A stretch of 64,000 bases of DNA from Didymella arachidicola (taxonomy: Eukaryota; Ascomycota; Dothideomycetes; Pleosporales; Didymellaceae): the NCBI GenBank assembly GCA_016630955.3, contig CM050001.1:434001-498000 (forward strand), written 5' to 3'. Positions within the stretch are counted from its first letter, which is position 1. The number at the start of each line of letters is the position of its first letter. Of the stretch, positions 11,033 through 21,165 are shown in pieces. Both the position numbers and the translations under genes were made by a program. The notes below the pieces were generated by a model. The model saw only the letters and a program-made list of their open reading frames with translations. It did not search any database and was not told the DNA's origin.

Positions 11033-11946
11033 TCAGATGACCTTCCTCCTTCCGTAGAAGGAGTAAGCGACGGTCGCGCCCCCTGCCGCGTATGTACATC
11101 GTTTCAAGTCTCTAACCAACGGCAAGAAGATATTCAGACTTGCGGTGCCGAACCGGCATCTGTCGAAGAAAAGTTCTTTGACATTCAAAGCTGACATTGA
11201 GATAGGGCGCAAGCAGTCTTCGTTGTCCCTGCCACCACCTTCGCTTTCATTTGCCCGCGCAGCAAATGTTCTTAAAGATGGGATGCACATGAAGTAACAC
11301 ACCCAATCGATATCGAAACTCCCCTCAGTGTCGTCGTAACACATTGCTACAGTCTGAAGAACTTGCAAAGGCAGCTGTGGCGTTAATATAGTACCTTGAT
11401 GCCCGTCAGCCATGGCGCGTAGTACCTGAGTGAGGCATGTGTGTCTTCTTGCGCGAGTGTGGATTCGAAACGTCTCAAGATTCGGGAGAATATGAAGCAA
11501 AAGCGCAATCATGGCATCTTCAGATCCACGGCCAGCTTGACTAAAGTCAATTCAAAGTCTGTTGGAGCATCAGGCTGACCAGCGAGGAAGAACTCTGAAT
11601 CACGACTATATAATGTCACGAGTCCCATAGCTGCTACTGTTACAAGATCATTGTCTCTTTCAAAGCTCGAATATATCCAGTTTTCATCCGAATAACCAGA
11701 AATCACCAACTCCCTTACATGCCATCCCTTTTGATTATCTTGCAACACGGTCTTCAATAGCCTGTGGAGTGCAGCGCCTTTGCGTGTGGGACTGATGACG
11801 GCCCCCTCATCCCCCAATCTCACGGCTTTTTTGAGAACGTCCTGGCAGAGCGCAAGGTGATCTCGGCAAGTGAGTGCGAAGTCGAAAATGGATCCTGGGT
11901 CCAATGCGTTGAGTGTTGCAAGCTCAAGACTCGGGGCCAAGGCTCA
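11033..11946 (-). pseudogene. Broken F-box-like/LRR-type protein gene
   Basis: Two overlapping minus-strand frames together resemble the fungal F-box-type proteins that start with a short hydrophobic helix ending in LDPGSIFDFALTCR and carry long leucine-rich tails (VRELVISGY, LLLHILPNLETFRIHTRA). The frames break at about 11510: the first ends in LAVDLKMP then TGA, while the second continues with DAMIALLLHILPNL, as if one base were lost. The only nearby ATG (11946) is in a different frame from the F-box-like segment, so a second frameshift sits near the start. The frame also stops early at 11033. These proteins usually bind Skp1 in SCF ubiquitin ligases. Family assignment is from memory and moderate; the breaks are seen directly. 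Confidence 0.55.
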
Positions 11947-12113
11947 TAACTTGGCAAATAGGGAGGTGTGGGAAAGCAATATGCTAAAGGGAGGCCTGGA
12001 GATGCAAGTGCACTCTGTCTTTGCGTGAGCGGAGTAAGTAGCGATCTTATAGAAGGACTTCGTTGCGCAGGAGGCGCGTTTACCCGCGGGGATGACGTCA
12101 TTACTAGTCCGAA

Positions 12114-12123
12114 GCCGATTGGC
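12114..12123. repeat. 10-bp target-site duplication of the MITE, left copy
   Basis: GCCGATTGGC here is repeated in the same orientation at 18030-18039, directly outside the two terminal inverted repeats. It is not a palindrome, so it is not part of the inverted repeat. Confidence 0.75.
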
Positions 12124-12274
12124 AGGAGGCAAGCCCCATGATCATGGGTGTGCCAAGAGGTGGCATGGCTATACCTAATACAGTAGGTGCCCCACGCTAA
12201 CCTACTTTCCCATACTACCTTTTAAGTAATTCCTAACTAATTCCTAACTAATTTCTTAAGATATTCTAGGGTTA

Positions 12275-14122
12275 ACGTACATCACAGGCGAGCGGACCAC
12301 ACGGGCGAGCGGACCACTTTTGCCAAGACCCCACCAAAACCACCCCTTCACACCCATGCCACCCCAACAAGCACAGTTTAACGTGTTAAAAGAGCGTCAG
12401 ATACAGCTTGCGCTCCAAGCTCTTAAACAAGACCCAAAACTCTCAGAGCGACGCGCTGCAGAAATCTACAGCGTCTCTCGAACTACACTACACCAACGAC
12501 GCGCTGGACGACCTTCACGCGTCAATACCATGGCCAACTCACGGAATCTGACCAATACTGAGGAGCAGGTGATTGTTACGCACATACTTGAGCTGTCTAA
12601 GCAAGGACGGCCTCCCCGGCTTGCAGATGTGACTGATATCGCCAATTCTCTGCGGAAAGAGCGCGGTTTGGCCCCTGTTGGCTCAAACTGGGCCAACACG
12701 TTCGTTTCGCGTCAGGAGGAGCTCAAAGTGGTGTTTAATCGCAAGTAAGACTACAAGCGAGCTCTCTGTGAGGATCCTGAGGTCATACAGGGCTGATTTG
12801 ACCTTGTAGCCAATACCAAAGCCAAGTATGGCATCCAGGACAACGACACGTACAACTTCGATGAGACAGGCTTCATGATGGGCCAGATAAGCTCCGGAGC
12901 AGTCGTTACAGCTTCAGAGAACCGTGGACGGGCAAAGGCAGTCCAGCCAGGCAATCGCGAGTGGGTAACAGTCATCCAGGGCATCAATGCCACAGGGTGG
13001 GCCATTCCGCCCTACATCATCTTCAAAGCCCGCCGCCACCAGTCCAACTGGTACAAAGACAATGACCTGCCCCAGGATTGGATTGTTGCTGTCTCCGAGA
13101 ACGGCTGGACTACTAATAAGCTTGGTTTTAACTGGTTGAAGCACTTTAACAGGCATACAAAGACGCGTACTGTTGGCACCTACCGTTTGCTAATTATCGA
13201 CGGCCACGAGAGCCATAATTCCACAGAATCAAGCAATACTGCAAGGACAACAAGATTATAGGTCTATGCATGCCTGCGCACTCATCGAACCTCCTGCAGC
13301 CACTTGATGTGGCTTGTTTTGGCCCTCTAAAGAAGGCGTACGGGGATGAGGTCAATCGGCTCATACACAACCGGATCAACCACATCACAAAGCAGGAGTT
13401 CCTCCTATGCTTTATAGCAGCTTGTAACAGAGCTATTACCCCTAGCAACATTCAAGGAGGGTTCCGAGGGGCCGGATTGGCTCCGTTTGCCCCGGATCGC
13501 GTCATATTGGCTCTGAATGTGAAGCTGCGCACCCCATCGCCACCACTCCCCCAAAACAGCCCGCTCTGGCAGTCGCAAACCCCAAGCAATACCCTAGAGT
13601 TTGGGTCGCAATCAACGCTTGTGAAGAAGAGGATTCAGAGGCACGTAGACAGCTCACCTACCTCTATGGTTGAAGCGTTTGAGAAGGTGTCAAAGGGGGC
13701 AGCAATTGTTGCGCACAAGCTGGCTTTAGCACAACAGGAGAACGCTGCGCTTCACGCAGCTCTAGTAGCTGCTACAGAACGTAAATCGCGCAAAAGAAGG
13801 CATATCCAGACAGAGGGGAGCCTCACGGTTGAAGAAAGCCAGCGGCGGACTGCTCTATCAGAGTTTGGCGCGCGTAGTGATAGAAAGAAGAGGAAGACGC
13901 AGGTGCGTGCTGAAGGAGGTGAACCATCCCAACGACGCTGTGGAAGGTGCGGAGAGGGCGGGCACAACGCGCGAACGTGCAAGAATGGAGTAGAAGAGGT
14001 CCCTGAGTAATATTACAGCTTGTTTCGCCTTATGCAGCGCCAATTGGTGGTGTTTAGGGCCATAACAGGGTTGATTTTGGTAGGGTCTTGGCAAAAGTGG
14101 TCCGCTCGCCTGTGATGTACGT
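12275..14122 (+). mobile_element. Pogo/Fot1-like DNA transposon, copy 1
   Basis: 1848-bp element between TA dinucleotides (12273-12274 and 14123-14124). Ends are inverted repeats starting ACGTACATCACAGG. The left end holds a tandem pair of the 14-bp motif GGCGAGCGGACCAC (12287-12300 and 12304-12317, period 17). The right end holds only one copy (14097-14110), so the terminal repeats are asymmetric. Both ends continue into a shared stretch containing TTTTGCCAAGACCC. It carries a broken transposase gene. Confidence 0.88.
12356..14010 (+). pseudogene. Broken pogo-like DDE transposase, copy 1
   Basis: Transposase with an N-terminal helix-turn-helix (psq/CENP-B type, LSERRAAEIYSVSRTTLHQR), a DDE_1 catalytic domain (TYNFDETGFMMG, LLIIDGHESH, PAHSSNLLQPLD) and a C-terminal CCHC zinc knuckle (CGRCGEGGHNARTC). 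Lesions seen: TAA at 12746-12748 where copy 2 has a Tyr codon, TGA at 12794-12796 where copy 2 has Trp, and a one-base loss near 13229 that shifts the frame before the HSSNLLQPLD block. The Trp to TGA change fits a CpA to TpA mutation on the other strand, as repeat-induced point mutation (RIP) would cause; the TAA does not. No functional protein is expected. Confidence 0.9.
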
Positions 14123-14156
14123 TAGAGTATGTTAAGGTTAGGGTTAGTTAAGGTTA

Positions 14157-16023
14157 ACGTACCTCACGGGCGAAGGAATCACCGGGCGAGAGAATCACTT
14201 TTGCCAAGACCCCACCAAAACACTAACCCTACACTAATGCCTCTACAACAACCACAGTTTAACGCGTTAAAAGAGCGTTAGATTCAGCTTGCGCCTCAAG
14301 CTCTAAAACAAGACGCAAAACTCTCACAGCGACACGCTGCAGCCATCTACGGAGTCTCTCAAAGTACTATAAGCAAACGACGCGCTAGACAGCCTTCACA
14401 CGTCGATACTATGGCCAACTCACGGAATCTAACCAATACTGAGGAGCAGGTGATTGTTACGCACATACTTGACCTAGATGAGCGAGGATTTCCCCCTCGG
14501 CTGCAAGATGTAGCTGATATGGCCAATATTCTGCGCGCTGAGCGCGGATTGGGCCATGTTGGCTCAAACTGGGCCAGTACGTTCGTTTCGCGCCAGGAAG
14601 AGCTTGAAGTGAAGTTCAATCGCAAGTACGACTACAAGCGAGCTCTCTGCGAGGATCCAGAGGTCATACAGGGCTGGTTCAGCCTTGTATCCAACGTCAA
14701 AGCCAAGTATGGCATCCTGGACGACGACACGTACAACTTCGACAAGACAGGCTTTATGATGGGCCAGATCAGCACTGGAGCAGTTGTTACAGCTTCGGGT
14801 ATGCGAGGACGACCAAAGCAGATCCAGCCAGGTAACCGGGAGTGGGCAACGGTCATCCAGGGCATTAATGCTAAAGGATGGGCTATTCCGCCCTTTATTA
14901 TCTTTAAGGCGCGCAACCACCTCTCCAATTGGTACAAGGACGAAGATCTACCCAAGGACTGGATTATTGGCATCTCTGAGAGCGGTTGGACTACTAATGA
15001 GCTTACTTTTGACTGGCTGAAGCACTTTAATGTGCATTTAAAGGGACGCACTGTTGGCAGCCACCGCATGCTTATTGTTGATGGCCATGAGAGCCACAAC
15101 TCCCTTTAATTCCAGCAATACTGCAAGGACAGCAAGATTGTACCTGTATGTATGCCTCCGCACTCATCGCATCTCCTGCAGCTACTTGATGTGGGCTGTT
15201 TTGCTTCTCTAAAGAAGGCGTACTCGCGCCAAGCCGAAAACGCCATACGCAACCGGATTAACCACATTACAAAGCAGGAGTTCCTGCCATGCTTTAAAGC
15301 GGCCTACAACACTGCAATTACGGCTAGCAACATCCAAGGAGGGTTCCGAGGTGCTGGACTGGCCCCTTTTGACCCAGAACGGGTCATATCGACCCTTGAT
15401 GTGAAGCTCCGCACTCCGTCACCACCACTCCCTACAAACAACGAGCCCTGGCAGTCGCAAACCCCAAGCAATACCCTAGAATTTGAGTCGCAATTAACTC
15501 TGATTCAAAACAAGTATAAGAGAGAGCAAGGCAGCTCACCTACGTCTGTTCTAAGCGCAATTGAGCACTACGCAAAGGGGGGGGGGGCTATCCTGTCGCA
15601 TAAGCTTGCGCTGGCACAAAAACGGATCCGTGAGCTTGAAGCAGCTGCTGAGGCTACTACACGACGCAAATTGCACAAAAGAAAACGAGTTCAAGCAGGA
15701 GGATCTCTTGCAGTTGAAGAAGGCCAGCGATTGATAGCTCTAAAGAAGTTTGGGGCGCGTAGTGACAGAAAGAAGGGGAAACAGCAGGTGCGGGCTAAAG
15801 GAGGTGAACTATCCCAACGACGCTGTGGACGGTGCGGAGAGGGTGGGCATAATGCACGAACGTGCACAAATGAAGTAGAAGAGGTCTCTAAGTAATATTA
15901 CAGCTTGGTTCACCCTGTGCAGCGCCAATTTGTAGTGTTTTAGGCCATAATAGGTTGAGTTTTGGTGGGGTCTTGGCAAAAGTGATTCTCTCGCCCGGTG
16001 ATTCCTTCGCCCGTGAGGTACGT
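14157..16023 (+). mobile_element. Pogo/Fot1-like DNA transposon, copy 2
   Basis: 1867-bp element flanked by TA (14155-14156 and 16024-16025). Its first and last 65 bases are perfect reverse complements. Each end contains a 16-bp motif in tandem (CGGGCGAAGGAATCAC then CGGGCGAGAGAATCAC at 14167-14198). The ends differ in sequence from those of copy 1 although the transposases are clearly related, so it is a sister family. It lies only 34 bp after copy 1, in the same orientation. Confidence 0.92.
14237..15895 (+). pseudogene. Pogo-like DDE transposase with two in-frame stops, copy 2
   Basis: One continuous reading frame of 553 codons including the stop, broken only by TAG at 14279-14281 and TAA at 15107-15109. 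At the first stop copy 1 has CAG, so TAG is a C to T change in a CpA context, as RIP would give. Domains as in copy 1: N-terminal helix-turn-helix, DDE_1 core (TYNFDKTGFMMG, LIVDGHESH, PPHSSHLLQLLD) and CCHC knuckle (CGRCGEGGHNARTC). The usual acidic residue in the first motif reads DK where copies 1 and 3 have DE, possibly a further lesion. With perfect ends it could still be mobilised if a related enzyme is supplied in trans; that is inference. Confidence 0.9.
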
Positions 16024-16100
16024 TAGTTAAGATTAGGGTTTATTAAGGTTAGGGGAAGATGAATATATTAAGGAATTACTTAGGAATTAGTTTAGAATTA

Positions 16101-17947
16101 ACGTGACTGCATAGCGAGTCGGCCAGCATAGCGGGTCGGCCACCCCAACAAGCTATTGGGCCTACTAATTGCAACAGTACAACACCACAACGCCGTACTG
16201 TAGCTTACAGTACAGAATATTAATCGCTGACCTCTACTACATCTTTCTCACAAGTGCGCGAATTGTGACCAGTCTCTCCGCAGCGCTTACAGTGCCTTTT
16301 ACCCCTCTTGCCTGCACCTGTTCAAACCCTACCCTTGCGACTCTCCCCTTCAACCTGCGCCCTAACGTCGCGTTGGGCTATTAAGTCCTCTGCCTCTTCC
16401 TTCGACAGGTCTCCGCCCTTCTGAATACGCTTTCTTTTCCGTGATTTGCGCTCAGAGGCTGCTTTGTTTGACGCTTCAAGCTGCAGCACTCGGGCTGCCA
16501 ATAACGTCTGCCCATGCAGCAGCATTGCCGTGCCTCTCTGCAGCTGATCAACGATCTCAACCATTGGAGTTGGTGACGATCCTTGGTGCTTTTGAATACG
16601 ATCGCGAAGCAGCGTTAATTGAGCCTGAATCTCGTTAGCGTTGGTGGGTGTCTTAGGGTTCTATGGGAGCTCCCCTAGGAGCGGCGGTGTTGGCGTGCGG
16701 ACCTTCACATCAAGCTTTGATAGCACTACCAATGGATCGTGAGGCACTAATCTAGTTGCCCTAAAGCTTGCTGTAATGTTTGCCTTTGAAAACGCCTGCT
16801 CAAATACCTTTGCAAAGGTTGCAATAAAGGCTTTCTTGTCAATTCTGCCAATGTAGTCTAATGCCAAGCCTCTGATCTCCGTGCTGTACGCTTGCTTTAA
16901 GGGGGCAAAACAACCCACGTTAAGCGGCTGAAGGATGTGTGACGAGTGTGGAGGCATACAGAGGGTAATTATCTTGTTCTCCTCGCAGAGCTCCTGGAAA
17001 GAGAGCGACTTGTGGCTCTCATGGCCGTCAAGTATTAGCAGCACGTGGCTACCCACCCTCTGGCCCTTGATCTGCTGAATAAAGTGCCTGAGCCAGGCTA
17101 CACCAAGCTCGTTGGTAGTCCAGCCGTTGTTACTTACCCCAATGCGCCATTGGGACTTCAGATCAGGGTACCAAGCTTCGTTGATCTCCTTTGCTTTGAA
17201 GATGAGGTAGGGCGCGATTGCCCAGCCCATCGCGTTGATCGCAGCGATCAAAGTCACCCACTCACGGTCTCCCTGCTGGACTCCAATAGGCTGAGTACGT
17301 CTCTCTGATGCAGTGACTACTCTGACTTGATTTCCAACGCCCATCATAAACCCAGTCTCGTCAAAGTTGTAGGTATCTTCGTCCAGGATACCGTACTTGG
17401 CCTTAACGTTCTGTACCAGGTCAAACCAGGGCCCAATGACGGCTGGGTCGCTGCAGAGGACTCTCTGGCGATCCCTTTGTCGAGTTATACGCGATTTGAC
17501 TCCAGGCTCGCGTTTAACAAAGGCTGAGGCCCATCGCGGGCCAACAGGGCCTGCGTCGCGTGCAGCGCGCAGTTGATTAGCCATATCTTCAACCCAACGG
17601 AGCGTTGGGCTAGATCCTTGCTGGTCAAGCTTCCTTATGTACTTCACAAGGGTCTGCTCCTCTGCCTTGGTAAGGTTTGATGATTTGGGCTGGGTATCGC
17701 GTGTTGAGCGTGTTCCAGCGCGTCGGCCTTGGAGAGTTGATCTTGGCACGTTATAGACGATAGCAGCGCGTCGCACGCTTAGCTCTAGTGGTTTTTTAAT
17801 TGCTTGGATTGCAAGCTTAATTCTCTCTTCTTTTGAAAGCAATTCAAGGGGTGGTGGTTGATCCATTGAGGTTTGAAGGTTGGTGGGCCCAATAGCTTGT
17901 TAGGGTGGCCGACCCGCTATGCTGGCCGACTCGCTATGCAGTCACGT
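16101..17947 (-). mobile_element. Pogo/Fot1-like DNA transposon, copy 3
   Basis: 1847-bp element flanked by TA (16099-16100 and 17948-17949). Inverted repeats start ACGTGACTGCATAGCG and contain a 17-bp motif in tandem at both ends (GCATAGCGAGTCGGCCA, GCATAGCGGGTCGGCCA at 16109-16142). The transposase gene lies on the minus strand, opposite to copies 1 and 2, and is clearly more diverged from both. Confidence 0.92.
16220..17866 (-). pseudogene. Pogo-like DDE transposase with two in-frame stops, copy 3
   Basis: A 549-codon frame starting at the ATG at 17866, interrupted only by TAG at 16661-16663 and TGA at 16322-16324. It has an N-terminal helix-turn-helix (LSVRRAAIVYNVPRSTLQGR), a DDE_1 core (TYNFDETGFMMG, LLILDGHESH, PPHSSHILQPLN) and a C-terminal CCHC knuckle (CKRCGETGHNSRTC). 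The aligned residue at the first stop in copy 1 is Trp, consistent with a CpA to TpA change on the opposite strand. The catalytic domain lies wholly before the first stop, so a 401-aa product lacking only the basic tail and zinc knuckle could be made. Confidence 0.9.
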
Positions 17948-18029
17948 TAGTTTAGAATTAGTTTAAAGTACGCTAGTATCTTAGCATGCCACCTCTTGGC
18001 ACGCCCATGGTCAGGTTGCATGCCACCAC

Positions 18030-18039
18030 GCCGATTGGC
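18030..18039. repeat. 10-bp target-site duplication of the MITE, right copy
   Basis: Direct copy of 12114-12123, adjoining the right terminal inverted repeat of the split Mutator-type MITE. Confidence 0.75.
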
Positions 18040-18176
18040 GCGGTTTTGACGCACGAAGATGCAACAATGCCGGGATGCTTTTCAGGATCTTCGAGTCCGA
18101 CTCCACAATCCGGCGGTTACCGTGTCCACGCAGGCTTGGGGTTGGTCTTGAGGGTCCTGGCATTGCATATCGCCTA

Positions 18177-18397
18177 CTGTGGTAGAGGGCATAATTAAGT
18201 ATTGTGTGTGGGGAACAGCGTCCAGGGGTGCAGGCCGAAACACAGAGCTTGTTATTTATTCTTCTGTCTAATAGAATAGCTTTGACAGCTGACTTATACG
18301 CTATCTGTCCAGTTGCAGGCTATGAAGATTTTCATATGGAAGTACGTTCAACAGGCTGTCTAAGACCCACCCACAATATTTATGCCCCCTACCACAG
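18177..18397 (+). mobile_element. Tc1/mariner-type MITE, copy A (221 bp)
   Basis: Bounded by TA on both sides. Terminal inverted repeats start CTGTGGTAGAGGGCATAA at the left and end TTATGCCCCCTACCACAG at the right. There is no coding capacity. It is homologous over its whole length to 42359-42575, in the opposite orientation. TA duplication and short internal sequence suggest mobilisation by a Tc1/mariner or pogo transposase. The ends do not match those of the three pogo elements nearby. Confidence 0.88.
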
Positions 18398-18399
18398 TA

Positions 18400-19983
18400 C
18401 CTTGTTTGTAACGCTGGCAATGGAACTGCTTCCGACCACTCAGGGCACCAGTATAGCTTAACCCTGCCGTATCGCCACTGCATTGTCTTTTGTAAGGTAG
18501 TTACAATACGAACGTACGCTGTGCTTGGCCAAAACCCCCCTATCAGACTGTCGGCACGACTGTCAAAGGATCAGAAGGCCCGAAGTCTGCAGACGACGAG
18601 ATAATTCGACCTCAACTTCACTCAGCCACCAGCGCTATGTCAGAGCACTCGTTCAGGAGCTCTCCGGCCACAGTGCGAATCTACACAGACATCGAGAGTT
18701 TTCCACAATCCATCTTTAAGTATATGGCGTCTCGATTCACCGAGCATTGTCGGTTACGCCTTTCCTACTATCTCCAGTCATGAAAAGCTTCTTCAGAGTG
18801 GCACATCTACCTTGACCGACCAGGCAGGTTCTCGATCCACCAACATGCTCCCTTATCATCTAGGGATACATGCTTTTTGTGTCACAGTCGTATGCAAGGC
18901 CAACGCAGCTCTCACCGACCAGATCCTTAGACATGATTCCTTCGGCAGGCGCCTATTGCGTTACCTCAAACAACGACAGGTACTATAAAATGTGACCCCA
19001 CGAAGCCTCTCACGGACTGTTACCCCTCAAGCATCCATCCTTCTAAAATCCGTGTAGCCCCAAGATGGTGCCAGCGTACGACAAAAATATCTATATCTAA
19101 TAGACCTAGATTTAGGCTGACGCACGAATAGACTTTCCAGCCTCGCTATACGATGCATATCCGAGCTGTCAGACGATGACAAGCAGTGCTATACAGTCAG
19201 CGTAGAATGCTCGGAACAGGAAAATCCAGAGGTGGTCGTAACACTCATTCGGAAAGGACATAGCAACTGCTTCCACATGGCAGCGACTTGGACGAACCAA
19301 GACATCGAGAACGCGAAAGCGGTCTGTTCCCAGGCTATCCTCGAGCAAACTGATGACGGCGACGCAAATCTATACTTTGCTGTATACGATAACTATATGG
19401 GTAGGGTGCACTTCTGTCTCTGTGACCCTTCACAACAAACATTCGAAGACGTATCACAGTATTCGATCCGGAACGAGCAAAAGATTATCGTGAAGTGGCT
19501 GAAGGTATACGTGCAGTCGAATGCAGAGATTTTGCACAAGAAGAAATAAGATGCTGCCGAAGTCCTCGCGTATCATCCTGCAAGACAGAGGTTTTCGGCA
19601 TGCAAAGCAAAGTGGGCTCAAATCAGAAAATTAAGAGCAAGGTCAATGGATTTTAATGACGCACCGCTGGCAGTGGACACCGAGGAAATCACGACAAGAA
19701 GAGGCAGCAGAACAACAAAGTAAGGAAGGCATCATCAAGAACAACAAAGTAGTCCTTGTAAAACATTATTACAAGGCTCAAATGCAGAAACTAGCTACGC
19801 ACCGTTGCATCCCACGATATGTGCGATTGCCCCGCTCACGGCACTGGGACTGCATTGAGATGTAACAAAAGTCAATGTGCATGGTGCAGTAGCGACATTC
19901 GTATTGCCGAGAAACTTAGCTCTGGATATAGCCTATGTACTGCACAACAGAAAACTCATGACACAAAACACGACGTGACTGTC
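18400..19983. other. Mostly non-coding; two weak open frames
   Basis: A 48-codon frame at 18637-18783 and the open frame described at 19121-19549 are the only candidates. Otherwise I see nothing. The last part is the 3' flank of the intradiol dioxygenase gene. Confidence 0.4.
19121..19549 (+). CDS. Possible terminal exon or remnant of an unknown gene
   Basis: Open frame of 142 codons between stops, ending at TAA 19547-19549. It has no ATG, so if real it is a terminal exon or a decayed gene. Composition looks protein-like (VVVTLIRKGHSNCFHMAATW, DANLYFAVYDNYMGRVHFCL), with alternating hydrophobic segments. I recognise no family. It could also be chance. Confidence 0.25.
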   Translation, partial: RTNRLSSLAIRCISELSDDDKQCYTVSVECSEQENPEVVVTLIRKGHSNCFHMAATWTNQDIENAKAVCSQAILEQTDDGDANLYFAVYDNYMGRVHFCLCDPSQQTFEDVSQYSIRNEQKIIVKWLKVYVQSNAEILHKKK

Positions 19984-21165
19984 TTAAGCAGAGGCAGTGG
20001 ATGAAGGCATGGCACCGGAAGGAGGTGACCCACTGGGTATCATGCCATTCGTGGTGCCGTTGCCGCCAGGACCACCGCCACCAACCATGCCAGAGTCCGT
20101 AGTGGCCACGCCACCGCCAGCCTGATAGGTAGCAGCAACGTTGTAATACTCGTCATCAGTGTAGTCAGCAGACGCATTGACACCGATCTGGATCCAAGCG
20201 AACAGCCCATCGGTGATGTCGTTACCGACGTAGATGAATTGTGGGAACGGGTCGTAGTTATTGTCGGCTTGGACGATGCTCCACATGTCGTCGTCATTGG
20301 ACGTGATGGCCTGTGTGTTCTCGTTGTAAGGTGAAGTGACTTCTACCGCGGACCTGAGCTCTTCAGGCCAGAAGAGTTGACCAATGTGGGTGACGGCACC
20401 GTCCTGGGTAGTCTGGTTCTCACGGACCGTGACATTAGACTTGGTGAGAAGGTGAGTGTGGATAGCGCGGCCAGCGTAGTGACCAGGAAAGATAGTCTCG
20501 AAGGCGACAACACCATCATCGTCGGTCTCCTGGATACCGCGGAGGAAAGTGGTGTTCAAACCGCCCTGGCCAGATCCGACACCGCTGTAGTACCCTGTAG
20601 CGTTGCAGTTCCAGACATCGACGAACAACTTAGGCACGGGCTGGCAGGTAGTAACATCGACATATTGTACTTCGAGGTACAGATCGATCCCTTGCTGCCC
20701 CTCCTTAACGTCTTTGCGGATGAGCTCACCGTTGACGTAGTATGGTCCATCGGTGATTTCTGGAGCCAGAATGCACGAAGTGTTCGCTGCAAAGATCTTC
20801 GAAGCATCCGTGTTTGGGCTGTATTCGAGAACAGCGGTCTGGTTGTGATTGACCGCCTCGAACTCCTGAAGGAGAGCAAGATCACGGCGGAACTTCTTAG
20901 AGTTACCGCTGAGGCCGCGCTTCTGGCGAAGGGCACTAAGAGCCTCTGAGCGCCTGACGTACGATCGCTGCATCAATGAACGATGCTGAAGCGAGCCCTG
21001 GCAACTTTCAAGTGAACGCTTTGCAGCGGCAGCGCGGAGCTGGCGGGCATCGATCTGACGCTTGACATGCGCCACATCGTGCTTCTCGCCTGGATGAGCA
21101 ATGGCGCCGCCAATGAGGGAGGATCCTGCAACGGCAACGCTGAAGATAGAAGCGAAGTTGACCAT
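19984..21165 (-). CDS. Secreted intradiol ring-cleavage dioxygenase
   Basis: 393-aa single-exon protein of the extracellular fungal intradiol dioxygenase family, related to the beta subunit of protocatechuate 3,4-dioxygenase. These non-haem Fe(III) enzymes split catechol-type rings between the two hydroxyls. A signal peptide (MVNFASIFSVAVAGSSLIGG) is followed by HPGEKHDVAHVKRQ. The catalytic domain spans about residues 125-320, with likely iron ligands in EITDGPYYVNGE (Tyr), NATGYYSGVG (Tyr) and HYAGRAIHTHL (two His). The C-terminus is Gly/Pro/Ser-rich and unstructured. Several N-x-S/T sites suit a secreted protein. Likely substrates are lignin- or plant-derived catechols; the exact substrate cannot be read from sequence. 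No intron is needed. Confidence 0.92.
   Translation of the reverse strand: MVNFASIFSVAVAGSSLIGGAIAHPGEKHDVAHVKRQIDARQLRAAAAKRSLESCQGSLQHRSLMQRSYVRRSEALSALRQKRGLSGNSKKFRRDLALLQEFEAVNHNQTAVLEYSPNTDASKIFAANTSCILAPEITDGPYYVNGELIRKDVKEGQQGIDLYLEVQYVDVTTCQPVPKLFVDVWNCNATGYYSGVGSGQGGLNTTFLRGIQETDDDGVVAFETIFPGHYAGRAIHTHLLTKSNVTVRENQTTQDGAVTHIGQLFWPEELRSAVEVTSPYNENTQAITSNDDDMWSIVQADNNYDPFPQFIYVGNDITDGLFAWIQIGVNASADYTDDEYYNVAATYQAGGGVATTDSGMVGGGGPGGNGTTNGMIPSGSPPSGAMPSSTASA

Larger units (their letters stand above)
12124..18029. mobile_element. Mutator-type MITE split by three pogo-like transposons
   Basis: Left end 12124-12168 and right end 17985-18029 are imperfect inverted repeats of ~45 bp. Within them 12143-12167 and 17985-18009 match as reverse complements over 25 bp with one mismatch (core TGCCAAGAGGTGGCATG), and each core lies 19-20 bp from its end. 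The ends are bounded by a 10-bp direct repeat. Removing the three inner elements and one TA from each target duplication leaves ~338 bp (12124-12274, 14125-14156, 16026-16100, 17950-18029), AT-rich and non-coding. TIR length and a 9-11-bp duplication are typical of Mutator-like (MULE) elements. No MULE transposase is present, so it is non-autonomous. Confidence 0.72.

Noticed and set aside
14135..14150. Telomere-like TTAGGG motifs between pogo copies 1 and 2
   Set aside because: Only one full unit with irregular neighbours; it is part of the AT-rich interior of the MITE, not a telomere array.
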